40,959 nt of DNA from T1Sed10-7 sp046483565 (GTDB lineage: Bacteria > Actinomycetota > Nitriliruptoria > Nitriliruptorales > Nitriliruptoraceae): assembly GCA_046483565.1 (NCBI GenBank), contig JAWOCZ010000280.1, positions 1 to 40,959 of the forward strand, read 5' to 3'. The translations under genes were made by a program, and so were the position numbers. Positions within the stretch are counted from its first letter, which is position 1. Each line of letters opens with the position of its first letter. The notes beneath the pieces were generated by a model. It was not told where the DNA came from, ran no database searches, and saw only the letters and a list, made by a program, of their open reading frames with translations. Shown here one piece after another: positions 32,682 to 40,959 of this stretch.

Positions 32682-33415
32682 CGATCCGGCTCCGGCTCGT
32701 CCGATCCGTGGCCCTCGTCCAGCCCGTCGGGTTCGTCGAGCCCGTCGGGTTCGTCGAGCTCGTGGCCGGCGACGGTCAGGACCACCTCGGTGAGCAGATC
32801 CAGCAGCGTCGCGCGCCCGAGATCGACGGTGGTGAGACGGCAGCCGAGCTCCTCGGCGAGGCCGAGCAGGACCGGATCGCCACCGGTACCGGGGGCGACG
32901 GGGCACTCCACGACGTCCCGGTGACCGTGGACCTCCACGACCGACCGCAGGGCGTCAGCCGCGGTGGGGGTACGGGTCGTCCCCCGCCAGGCGATCGAAC
33001 GGGAGGACGACTCGACGCGTTCGGCCACCGCCTCGGCCACCTCGCGCAGGAACACGACGTCGGCCGGATCGGTGTCGGGTCCCGGATCGGGTGCGGTCAG
33101 CATGACGTGGGCACCAGCGCGGGCACCCGGTGCGATCGCGCTGGCCAGGGCGTCGGCCAACGTCGGCAGGGCGTGCCACGACACCACCCCGGTGTAGGCC
33201 GGCAGGCTCGCCGAGCCCTGGGCGTGCAGGTCGACCTCGTGGGGCCAGGGCACCACCGACAACCCGACGACCAGCGCCCCGTCCAGTCCCAGGCGTTGGG
33301 CGATGTCGAGGTGGTCCTCGGCGGTGGTGGCGGTCACGGGTACCCCCGTGCGCTCCGACAGGGCCCGCTCGAGCCCGCGCCCGCCGAGCAGGGCGATGGC
33401 CAGTTCCTCAGCCAT
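32678..33415 (-). CDS. Unknown protein in the heme operon, possibly chelatase-like fold
   Basis: 245 residues; no family recognised with confidence. It sits between hemE and hemY with overlaps on both sides (ATGGCTGA with hemE, 8 bases; GTGA with hemY), so it is an integral operon member. Residues about 105-215 resemble the second domain of class II chelatases (CbiX/ferrochelatase): a hydrophobic strand VMLTAP, a helix FLREVAEAVAERV, SIAWRGTTRTPTAADALRSV, and DVVECPVAPGTGGDPVLLGL. The usual catalytic His after the first strand of each half is missing (GGRG, TAPDPG), so chelatase activity is doubtful. The C-terminus ends in an acidic DEPDGL repeat. It does not look like HemQ. Alternatives: a degenerate chelatase, a heme chaperone, or an unrelated fold. 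Confidence 0.6.
   Translation of the reverse strand: MAEELAIALLGGRGLERALSERTGVPVTATTAEDHLDIAQRLGLDGALVVGLSVVPWPHEVDLHAQGSASLPAYTGVVSWHALPTLADALASAIAPGARAGAHVMLTAPDPGPDTDPADVVFLREVAEAVAERVESSSRSIAWRGTTRTPTAADALRSVVEVHGHRDVVECPVAPGTGGDPVLLGLAEELGCRLTTVDLGRATLLDLLTEVVLTVAGHELDEPDGLDEPDGLDEGHGSDEPEPDR
32723..32758. repeat. Two perfect 18-bp direct repeats in the acidic tail
   Basis: CCCGTCGGGTTCGTCGAG occurs at 32723-32740 and 32741-32758 and encodes, on the minus strand, the repeated DEPDGL residues at the C-terminus of the unknown heme-operon protein. Confidence 0.85.
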
Positions 33416-34550
33416 CGGCGGGCTCCATCAGCGGTGGCTCGCCGGCGGCATCGGCCCCATCGGCGGTGGTGCCGACGGCGGGGGTACCGGCGGCGGTGAC
33501 CCGACCCTCGGCGTGGACGAGCGCGACCAGCTCGGCCAGGATCCCCGGATCGCTGTCGGGGAGCACCCCGTGCCCGAGGTTGAACACGTGGTCCACCCGA
33601 CCCCCGGCGCGCACCAGGACGTCCCGGGCGCGCTCGGCGACCTGGTCGAAGGGTCCCAGGCACACCGCCGGTTCCAGGTTGCCCTGGAGGCCGACCCCCT
33701 CGGGGACCCGCTGCCGGGCCTCGTCCAGCGGGGTGCGCCAGTCGACGCCGACGACGTCCGCACCCGCTGCGGCCATCAACGGCAACAGCTCGCCCGTGTG
33801 GACGCCGAAGTGCAGTCGCGGCACCCCCATGCCCTCGAGTTCCTCGAGGACCCGCCGGCTGTGCGGGAGCACGAAGCGCTCGTAGTCCTGCGGCGCGAGC
33901 GCCCCCGCCCAGGAGTCGAACAGCTGGACGGCACCGGCGCCGCGGGCGACCTGGCCCCTGAGGCTCTCGAGGGTGATCGAGGCCAGGCGGTCGAGGAGGC
34001 GGTGCCAGGTCAGCTCCTCGGTGAACATCAACGCCTTGGTCCGCGTGTACGAGCGGGATGGTCCGCCCTCGATCAGGTAGCTGGCCAGCGTGAAGGGGGC
34101 GCCGGCGAAACCGATCAGCGGCACGTCGAGTTCGTCGACCAGCAGCGACACCGTGTCGAGCACGTGGCCGAGGTCCTCCTCGGCATCCAGACGCCGCAGA
34201 CGCCCGAGATCCTCGACCGTGCGCAGTGGCTGCTCGACGACCGGACCGACGCCCGGCTGGATGGTCACCTCGAGCCCGATCGCCTGCACCGGGGTCACGA
34301 TGTCGGAGAACAGCACCGCCGCATCGACCCCGTAGCGACGGACGGGCTGGAGCGTGACCTCGGCCGCCAGTTCAGGGGTGCGCACGACCTCCTCGAAGCT
34401 GTGACGCGCGCGGATCGCCCGGTACTCGGCCAACGCTCGTCCGGCCTGACGCATGAACCAGACAGGCACGGTGTCATGCGGGATACCACGGCAGGCGGCC
34501 AGGAAGGGCGAGCCGTCGTGTCGGGCACGCAGGGCAGCCGGATCAGACAC
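33408..34550 (-). CDS. hemE: Uroporphyrinogen decarboxylase
   Basis: 380 residues. Decarboxylates uroporphyrinogen III to coproporphyrinogen III. Signatures present: PVWFMRQAGRALAEYR near the N-terminus, LFSDIVTPVQAIGLEV, GFAGAPFTLASYLIEGG, QLFDSWAGAL, and FNLGHGVLPDSDP near the C-terminus. GTG at 34550 follows GAGG by a short spacer. The C-terminus carries about 25 extra Ala/Gly/Pro/Asp residues beyond the normal end, reaching into the next gene. First gene of the heme unit. Confidence 0.96.
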   Translation of the reverse strand: MSDPAALRARHDGSPFLAACRGIPHDTVPVWFMRQAGRALAEYRAIRARHSFEEVVRTPELAAEVTLQPVRRYGVDAAVLFSDIVTPVQAIGLEVTIQPGVGPVVEQPLRTVEDLGRLRRLDAEEDLGHVLDTVSLLVDELDVPLIGFAGAPFTLASYLIEGGPSRSYTRTKALMFTEELTWHRLLDRLASITLESLRGQVARGAGAVQLFDSWAGALAPQDYERFVLPHSRRVLEELEGMGVPRLHFGVHTGELLPLMAAAGADVVGVDWRTPLDEARQRVPEGVGLQGNLEPAVCLGPFDQVAERARDVLVRAGGRVDHVFNLGHGVLPDSDPGILAELVALVHAEGRVTAAGTPAVGTTADGADAAGEPPLMEPADG

Positions 34551-34637
34551 GCGGTCCTCGTGGGGCTCGGGGCACGGACACACCGGTGTCGACCGTACCT
34601 GCGGAGCCGATCACACAGCGGCGCGGCGCCACCGCCC

Positions 34638-35102
34638 TCAGATGCGCACGGTCTTCGGTGGGGCCAGCGCCTTCACGCAGCGCAGCCGGTGGTTGGTATC
34701 GGTGTGGTAGCCGAGGGACCCGTAGACGTCATCCTCTCCGTCCGGAGCGGTGGTCGCCATGACCTCCATGGCGGTGCACTGGTGACGGCGGGACAGGCGC
34801 TCGGCCTCGCCGAGCAGGGCGCGCTCGATCCACGCCTGCTCCTCCCCCTCGGGTACCCCGAGGAAGGTGATGCGGCCGAAGGGGCCGTCGTGCGTGATCC
34901 GCGGGACCACGGTCAGCGCCAACAGTCCGACGGCCTCCACACCGCCGACGGCGACCAGGAGGTGATCGGCGCCCGAACGGCTGAACCAGCGCAGACGGGC
35001 TGCACTCTCGTCGTCGGGCAGGCTGTGCCCGAGTTGGCCCAGCAGCCGCGCGATGGCAGCCGCGTCCGCGGGTTCGGCTTTGCGTACCTGGAGTTGGTCC
35101 AT
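34638..35102 (-). CDS. GNAT-like acetyltransferase domain protein
   Basis: 154 residues with the GNAT secondary-structure order: VRKAEPADAAAIARLLGQLG at the N-terminus, HLLVAVGGVEAVGLLAL, a middle helix, and YGSLGYHTDTNHRLRC at the C-terminus. The acetyl-CoA loop (Q/R-x-x-G-x-G) is not clear, so activity is uncertain. ATG at 35102 has no ribosome site but TAGGGT ends 6 bases before it, suggesting a leaderless transcript. It is 87 bases from hemE and may read through into it. Confidence 0.75.
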   Translation of the reverse strand: MDQLQVRKAEPADAAAIARLLGQLGHSLPDDESAARLRWFSRSGADHLLVAVGGVEAVGLLALTVVPRITHDGPFGRITFLGVPEGEEQAWIERALLGEAERLSRRHQCTAMEVMATTAPDGEDDVYGSLGYHTDTNHRLRCVKALAPPKTVRI

Positions 35103-35108
35103 GGGTGC

Positions 35109-35114
35109 ACCCTA
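35109..35114 (-). promoter_or_regulatory. Candidate -10 of a leaderless promoter for the GNAT gene
   Basis: TAGGGT on the minus strand, 6 bases before the ATG at 35102. Same arrangement as at 22420 and 29940. Confidence 0.45.
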
Positions 35115-35190
35115 CGCGCTCAGCGCCTCGGCAACGGACCATCCCACCGATCGGAAGGACCGCTGTCCCGGGGCCTGGACGGTGGAACTG

Positions 35191-35577
35191 GGAGGAGCCG
35201 GCCGATAAGCCGGATCCTGTTCCCGTGGCTGGTTGCCCGGCCACGGGTGGCGACCATCTCTCTGGGACGTCGGTCACCCGACGCCTCGCGCGGCCTACCC
35301 GGGACCATCTCGGCGGGCCGCCGTGATCCCTGCTCGGCCTTGCTCCGGGTGGGGCATACCTAGCCGCGACGGTCACCCGCCGCGCTGGTGAGCTCTTACC
35401 TCACCGTTTCACCCTCACCGACGGGCATGGCCCGTCGGCGGTCTGCTCTCTGTTGCGCTTGCCACGTGTCACCACGCCTGGGCGTTACCCAGCACCCTGC
35501 CCTGTGGAGTCCGGACTTTCCTCACCCGCCGACGGATCACCCCGTACGACGAGCGCGGCCGCCTGGCCGACTCCTCC
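35191..35577 (-). ncRNA. rnpB: RNase P RNA, bacterial class A
   Basis: The catalytic RNA that matures tRNA 5' ends, about 387 nt on the minus strand. The P1 helix is formed by the 5' end GGAGGAGUCGGCC (35577-35565) and the 3' end GGCCGGCUCCUCC (35203-35191). The conserved core GAGGAAAGUCCGGACUCCAC lies near the 5' end and ACAGGAUCCGGCUUA (P4/J region) near the 3' end; GUGAGGGUGAAACGGUGAGG and the AGAG-rich joints are also typical. Ends are set by P1 and may differ by a few bases. Protein-like frames over this region are chance. Confidence 0.97.
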
Positions 35578-35587
35578 CAGCCGTCCC

Positions 35588-35593
35588 AGGGTA
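35588..35593 (-). promoter_or_regulatory. Candidate -10 of the rnpB promoter
   Basis: TACCCT on the minus strand ends 10 bases before the 5' end of the P1 helix, giving a start near 35581. No good -35 was seen. Confidence 0.4.
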
Positions 35594-35688
35594 CGTCACC
35601 GCGGCCGTTCGGGCAGCCCGCTGCCACACCGGACCCGTGCGCGCCGCGCACCCGGTCAACCGGCCGCCGCTTGTGGCAGGATTGCCCC

Positions 35689-36567
35689 ATGGACACCTCC
35701 TCACCCCCTCCCTCTCCCACGGCCGCCGAGCCCACCGCCGAGCCTCCCGCTACGGGTGACGGGCCCGCCGCGCTCGCATGGGCCGACGGCCGCGTGCTCC
35801 CCGCGGCCGAGGCGACCGTCCCGCTCGCCGACGACGGCTTCCTCCGCGGTGACGCGGTCTTCGAGGCGATGCTGGTCCGCAGCGGGCGGACCCACGCGCT
35901 CGAGCTCCACCTGGCCAGGATGCACCGCTCCGCCGCGACGCTCGAACTGGCGCTGGACGAGACCATGCTGCGCCGCGCCATCGCCGAACTGCTGGCAGCC
36001 TGGGGCCAGCACGACGGCGCGGTCCGGGTGATCACGACCCGCGGCGGGGCGATCCGTGGGATCATCGGCCCGGCGGTGTGGCCACCCAGCATCGAGCTGG
36101 GCATCGTCGAGGCCCCCTGGCGGACCGCCATCTCCGGCGTGAAGACGCTGTCCTACGCGGCCAACCAGTGGGCGGTCAGGCAGGCACGGACGCTCGGGGC
36201 CGACGACGCCCTGATCATCGACGACGGCGTCGTCCACGAGCTGCCGACCGGTGCCCTGGTCCTGGTCCACGACGGCAGCTGCTCCACCCCTGACCCCCAC
36301 CAGCTACCGATCCTCGCCTCGGTGTCGGTGGCGGTCCTGCAGCAGCTCGTCGAGGTGGCCCCGACCACCCCCGGGCTCGAGGAGCTCCTGGCCGCTGACG
36401 AGCTCATGGTGCTCTCCGCGACGAGACCGTGCCTGCCGGTCCATGCGCTGCGCCTGCCGGATGGCCAGCGGCTCGAGCTGCCGGCACCCGGGCCGGTGAC
36501 CGCACACCTACACGCGCGACTGCAGGAGCACATCGCCTCGACGCTGGACCCGACGGCGGGTGCCTGA
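35689..36567 (+). CDS. Class IV aminotransferase (PLP fold type IV)
   Basis: 292 residues. DDGFLRGDAVFEAMLV (48-63) is the family opening, Lys152 in VKTLSYAANQ is the PLP lysine, and ADELMVLSATRPCLPVHAL matches the C-terminal PLP-site loop. It could be a branched-chain or D-amino acid aminotransferase or 4-amino-4-deoxychorismate lyase (pabC); the usual GSNLF-like motif reads TGALVL, which argues against a standard branched-chain enzyme. ATG at 35689 follows CAGGA by 8 nt and gives a Pro/Ala-rich N-terminus of about 30 residues. Neighbours do not settle the substrate. Confidence 0.87.
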   Translation: MDTSSPPPSPTAAEPTAEPPATGDGPAALAWADGRVLPAAEATVPLADDGFLRGDAVFEAMLVRSGRTHALELHLARMHRSAATLELALDETMLRRAIAELLAAWGQHDGAVRVITTRGGAIRGIIGPAVWPPSIELGIVEAPWRTAISGVKTLSYAANQWAVRQARTLGADDALIIDDGVVHELPTGALVLVHDGSCSTPDPHQLPILASVSVAVLQQLVEVAPTTPGLEELLAADELMVLSATRPCLPVHALRLPDGQRLELPAPGPVTAHLHARLQEHIASTLDPTAGA

Positions 36568-36600
36568 CCGAAGGACACCGGCGCCGAGGGGGTGGCTCAG

Positions 36601-36606
36601 TAGGCT
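36601..36606 (+). promoter_or_regulatory. Candidate -10 for the otsAB unit
   Basis: TAGGCT, 29 bases before the otsA start. Its flanks (CAGTAGGCTnGCGG) match those of the SDR promoter at 22420. No clear -35. Confidence 0.4.
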
Positions 36607-36629
36607 GGCGGATCGACGAGGAGCCCGCT

Positions 36630-38038
<1,409 letters not shown>

Positions 38039-38042
<4 letters not shown>

Positions 38043-38854
38043 CCGTGCCCGACCGCCCGTCCGGCCTCCCCCACGGTGCCGATGGGCCCGACCTCGCCGA
38101 CCCGGACCACCTCGGCGTCGGACTGCGACCGCTGGAGCGCTGGCTGGTCGTGGTGGACTTCGACGGGACGCTGGCCCCGATCGTGGATCACCCGGATCTG
38201 GCGAGTCCGGCACCGGGCGCCCTCGACATCCTGCGGGCGCTGACCGCCCGGACAGCGATCGCGGTGCTCTCGGGGCGGCCCGTCGCCGACGTCCGCCGAC
38301 GGCTCGACGGCCTCACGGCGGCCTACGCCGGCGGCCACGGCGCAGAGCTCGTGCTGGCCGACGGCTCCGACGACCCACTGGTCGACCCTGACACCGTCGG
38401 TGGCACGCTGGACCGTGCGGAACGCGTGATCCGGAACCTGGTCGACGAAGAGGCCGGGTGGCTGGTCGAACGCAAGCAGGCATCGATCGCCGTCCACCAC
38501 CGGCTGGCTGACGCGGACAGCGTCGAGACCCACGGCCCGCGCGTGGAAGCGCTGCTCGAGCACCACGCCAGCGAGCCGCCCGGGTTCGAGGTGCTCGCGG
38601 GCAAAGCCGTCATCGAGCTGCGACCCTCCGGTGCCGACAAGGGGCGGGCGCTCGAACGCATCGCCGAGCGCACACCCGAGCTCCTCCCACTGGTCATCGG
38701 CGATGATGTGACCGACGAGGACGCCTTCGAGGTTGCCCGCACCCTCGGCGGTCGTGCCATCCTGGTTGCCGAGACCGCCCGTCCCACCGCCGCCACCGAC
38801 CGCGTCGCCGACCCGGACGCCGTCGTCCGTCTGCTCGCCGCACTCCTGGGCTGA
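38039..38854 (+). CDS. otsB: Trehalose-6-phosphate phosphatase
   Basis: 271 residues, HAD superfamily. Removes phosphate from trehalose-6-phosphate to give trehalose, an osmolyte and stress protectant. HAD motif I is VVDFDGTLAPI with nucleophile Asp40 and acid/base Asp42; motif II is VLSGRP; motif IV is IGDDVTDEDAF. KGRALERI supplies the motif III lysine. The ATG overlaps the otsA stop, so the two steps are made together. A GGDEF-like gene follows after 15 bases. Confidence 0.95.
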
Positions 38855-38869
38855 AGGAGCCGCTCGACC

Positions 38870-39751
38870 GTGTCCCGCCCCACCCTGTCCTCGCAAGCGC
38901 GGGGCCTACTGCTCTCCGCCGCCGGTCCACTGGACCGACGTCCGGTGCGCTTCACGGTGCTGGGCGTGGCGTTGACCCTGGTCGTGGTCCTGCACCTGGT
39001 GCTGCGCGACCCCACCATCGCCTGGGCAGCCGTCCCGATCGCCGTGCTGGCGGGCCTGGCGGGCGGGCGCCGCTCCCCCATCGTCGTCTCCAGCATCGCG
39101 GCGGCCGCCCACCTCGGTGTCGACCTCTGGCTCGGCCCGGCCGGGGCCGAGATCCCCGGTCTCGTGGTGCGCACGATCGTCCTACCGGGGCTGGCGCTGG
39201 TCGGTATGGCCACCCAGCTCTCAGAACGCCAGCGTGACACCGCCATGCACCGGGCGGTGAGCGAGGACCCGGTCACCGGGCTCCTCAACGTCCGGGCCTT
39301 CTACGCCGAGCTGGCGACGCTGCGCTCCGCGGACCGGCCCTTCACGATCCTGCTCGCTGACATCCGGGGGATGCGGGCACTCAACGAGCGCTACGGCCAC
39401 CCCACGGGCACCGAGGCGATGCGCGCCCTGGCCCACGTGCTCCGCCGTGAGGCCGGCACCGACGTGCTCGCCTCTCGGTTGGGCAGCGACGAGATGGCGG
39501 TCGCCTTCGTCGACGAGGGGCAGAACCGCACCCGCAGCGTGATCGACGGGATCATCCGTCGTCTCCACGACGAGCAGGTGGTCCTGCCCGACGGTGAACG
39601 CTTCGAGGTGCACGCCGCCTACGGGATCGCCCGCTTCCCGGAGGACGGTGCGGACGAGGTCGCCGTACTCCGGGCGGCAGACCGCGCCAAGGAGCAGGCC
39701 AAGATCGCCGGTCTGGACCAGATCGGCTCGGCCGACGGTGAGGTCAGCTGA
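38870..39751 (+). CDS. Membrane protein with diverged GGDEF domain
   Basis: 293 residues. About four membrane helices (28-115), then a GGDEF domain (130-285) starting with EDPVTGLLN. The signature reads RLGSDEM (203-209) instead of RxGGDEF, and the usual DIDxFK reads DIRGMR (164-169), so diguanylate cyclase activity is uncertain, though GSDEF-type variants can be active. The inhibitory RxxD site is absent. It may make or bind c-di-GMP. GTG at 38870 has AAGGAG upstream. It follows otsB by 15 bases and its end overlaps the next, opposing gene by 8 bases. Confidence 0.88.
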   Translation: MSRPTLSSQARGLLLSAAGPLDRRPVRFTVLGVALTLVVVLHLVLRDPTIAWAAVPIAVLAGLAGGRRSPIVVSSIAAAAHLGVDLWLGPAGAEIPGLVVRTIVLPGLALVGMATQLSERQRDTAMHRAVSEDPVTGLLNVRAFYAELATLRSADRPFTILLADIRGMRALNERYGHPTGTEAMRALAHVLRREAGTDVLASRLGSDEMAVAFVDEGQNRTRSVIDGIIRRLHDEQVVLPDGERFEVHAAYGIARFPEDGADEVAVLRAADRAKEQAKIAGLDQIGSADGEVS

Positions 39752-40046
39752 CCCCGTCGGAGCGACCCTGGTCGCCGGGCCCGGCACGTCTCCCCCGTCC
39801 GGTGTCGTCGCTGGTCACGGCGACCTCGCCAGGGGGGCCGTCCGAACCCGTTCTCAGCGCCAGGGCGACGTCATCTCTCAGCCCGCCGGAGGCCAGCAAC
39901 CCCGGCGCCAGCCACCGCCGCCGCTCGTCGTCGGTGACCGCGTCGATCCGCCACGCGCCGGGCAGCAGGTAGCCGGTGACACCCGACCTGTCCGGCCGCC
40001 GTGCGATCCGCCACACCCGGCCGTCGGGCCCGTGGACCTCGATCAC
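39744..40046 (-). CDS. Hypothetical protein, 100 residues
   Basis: Not recognised. It begins MIEVHGPDGRVWRIARRPD and continues GYLLPGAWRIDAVTDDERRRWLA, a pattern of short strands, then a Gly/Arg/Asp-rich disordered tail. The GTG start overlaps the stop of the zinc-ribbon gene as GTGA (40043-40046), which supports it as a real, co-translated gene. Its 3' end overlaps the converging GGDEF gene by 8 bases. Confidence 0.65.
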   Translation of the reverse strand: MIEVHGPDGRVWRIARRPDRSGVTGYLLPGAWRIDAVTDDERRRWLAPGLLASGGLRDDVALALRTGSDGPPGEVAVTSDDTGRGRRAGPGDQGRSDGVS

Positions 40047-40771
40047 TCCGGCACCACCAGCAGCCGGCGGCACTGTGGGCAGGTCGTCAGCGGGGGGCCG
40101 GCCAACAGCTCGCCGATGTCCGCCCGGGACATCGTCAGCCGGCAGGCGGTGCACGAGTTGTCGATCAGCTTGCCCACCCCGGTCCCCCCGGCCCGCTCGG
40201 CCGTCTCCTCGTAGCGCCGCAGGAGCTCCTCGGGGAGCCCCGCCGCCCTGCGGTCGCGCTCCGCCTCGAGCTCGCCGAGCTCGGCCAGCAGGTGCATCGC
40301 CGCCTCGTCACGGGCACGCTCCAGCTCGCTGGCTCGCGCTCGGGTCGCCTCACCTTCGGCCACCAATGTCCCAGCCGTGGTCTCCAGGGCCTCGACCTGC
40401 TCGAGCACCTCGAGCAGGAGCTCCTCGTGCTCGTCGATCCGCCGGACCGTGGTCTCGATCTCGGCTTCGACGGCCTTCATCTCGCGGGCGTTGGCCACGG
40501 TGCCGTCGTAGAGGCGGGCACGCTCGGCGTCGCGCCGCTCGGAGAGCACCTCGACCTCACGCTCGAGCTGTCGTTGCCGCGACGAGGCCCGCTCGAGCTC
40601 CACCCGAACGTCGTCGTGCTGACGGTCCAGCTCGCCGGCCCGCGCCAGCGTCGACTCGAGCTGCTGCTGCTCGGGGAGAGCGTCCAGTTGGTGCCGGAGC
40701 TTGCGCACGCGGTGATCCGTCGCCTGCAGTTCGAGCAGCAGATCGAGCTCCGCGCTCGTGGGCTCGGCCAC
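40043..40771 (-). CDS. Coiled-coil protein with C4-type zinc ribbon
   Basis: 242 residues. Residues 5-185 are a long coiled coil rich in Glu, Arg, Leu and Ala; the C-terminus has a four-cysteine zinc ribbon, CTACRL and CPQCRRLL, with KLIDNSCTACR typical of the family. Proteins of this kind are common next to Nif3 genes in actinobacteria and may bind nucleic acid; the function is unproven. GTG at 40771 is chosen because GGAGG (40777-40781) lies 5 nt upstream; GTG at 40777 would overlap the Nif3 stop as GTGA but leaves no spacer. Confidence 0.88.
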   Translation of the reverse strand: MAEPTSAELDLLLELQATDHRVRKLRHQLDALPEQQQLESTLARAGELDRQHDDVRVELERASSRQRQLEREVEVLSERRDAERARLYDGTVANAREMKAVEAEIETTVRRIDEHEELLLEVLEQVEALETTAGTLVAEGEATRARASELERARDEAAMHLLAELGELEAERDRRAAGLPEELLRRYEETAERAGGTGVGKLIDNSCTACRLTMSRADIGELLAGPPLTTCPQCRRLLVVPE

Positions 40772-40773
40772 GT

Positions 40774-40959
40774 TCACCTCCAGGGAACGGTCGGGGTAGT
40801 AGAAGCTACCACCGGCGCCCTCAGTCCCACCGCCCGAGCGGAGGTTCCGACCCGCCGTTGGAAGGCCGGCATCGCTGCGACCTCCGTGCCATGGTGGCCG
40901 GCATCGATCAGCTGGAGCCCGAGCCCGACGGCGTCGAGCGTCACGTGGTGGCGCAGATC
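40774..40959 (-). CDS. Nif3-like dinuclear metal centre protein, 3' end only
   Basis: The minus strand is open from the right edge to a TGA at 40776-40774 and encodes 61 residues. DLRHHVTLDAVGLG and LIDAGHHGTEVAAMPAFQRR match the C-terminal metal-binding part of Nif3/YqfO proteins, with the histidines and the glutamate of GHHGTE as metal ligands. The family is conserved and forms hexamers; its reaction is unknown. The last 25 or so residues are less typical. The gene continues beyond the window and abuts the zinc-ribbon gene. Confidence 0.82.
   Translation of the reverse strand, partial: DLRHHVTLDAVGLGLQLIDAGHHGTEVAAMPAFQRRVGTSARAVGLRAPVVASTTPTVPWR

Noticed and set aside
33303..35363. A 686-codon plus-strand frame opposite hemE and running into rnpB
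   Set aside because: It covers hemE, a GNAT gene and structured RNA; composition is that of an antisense artefact.

Overview
The window is one contiguous piece of a very GC-rich bacterial chromosome. GTG and TTG starts are frequent, intergenic gaps are short, and stop/start overlaps (GTGA, ATGA) are common. Gene content points to an actinobacterium: a luciferase-like F420-type oxidoreductase, a FadE5-type acyl-CoA dehydrogenase, a class A RNase P RNA, trehalose synthesis by OtsA/OtsB, and TANNNT promoters with some apparently leaderless genes. A deep-branching actinobacterial lineage is possible but is inference only. I see no phage, insertion sequence, CRISPR, tRNA or rRNA. No gene-free stretch exceeds 300 bases except 35103-35688, which holds rnpB.

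Layout. 1-4556: the 5' part of gltB (minus) faces away from a crotonase-family gene (plus). 4564-8343: a methylsuccinyl-CoA dehydrogenase-like gene (mcd), a ROK sugar kinase and an EamA transporter, all minus. 8333-9869: a PaaI-type thioesterase and a luciferase-like oxidoreductase that runs into the EamA gene. 10091-12323: ilvD and an unknown small gene (plus). 12430-15741: two overlapping CNNM/CorC-type membrane proteins and a TetR regulator (minus). 15742-16025: a divergent operator region with two inverted copies of a 16-bp site. 16026-20440: a FadE5-like dehydrogenase and a class A penicillin-binding protein with an unusual repeated tail. 20489-23266: hydrolase, SDR and CaiB/racemase genes (minus). 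23410-27976: a membrane-anchored metallopeptidase, pterin dehydratase, Lon-N protein and a fused double acyl-CoA dehydrogenase, followed by a GNAT gene. 28602-30645: an unknown proline-rich, C-terminally anchored protein facing away from an SRAP gene. 30685-34550: a heme cluster hemE - unknown chelatase-like gene - hemY - SixA-like phosphatase. 35191-35577: rnpB. 35689-39751: class IV aminotransferase, otsA-otsB and a GGDEF-like membrane protein. 39744-40959: a small unknown gene, a coiled-coil zinc-ribbon protein and the 3' end of a Nif3-family gene.

The main theme is acyl-CoA metabolism: four acyl-CoA dehydrogenase domains in three genes, a crotonase, a thioesterase, a CoA-transferase/racemase and an SDR, spread over several transcription units. 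Core housekeeping functions (glutamate, branched-chain amino acids, heme, trehalose, cell wall, RNase P) fill the rest. The most unusual items are the TetR operator pair, the fused dehydrogenase, the repeated PBP tail, the unknown gene inside the heme operon, the proline-rich anchored protein with a recurring helix motif, and the leaderless promoter pattern.
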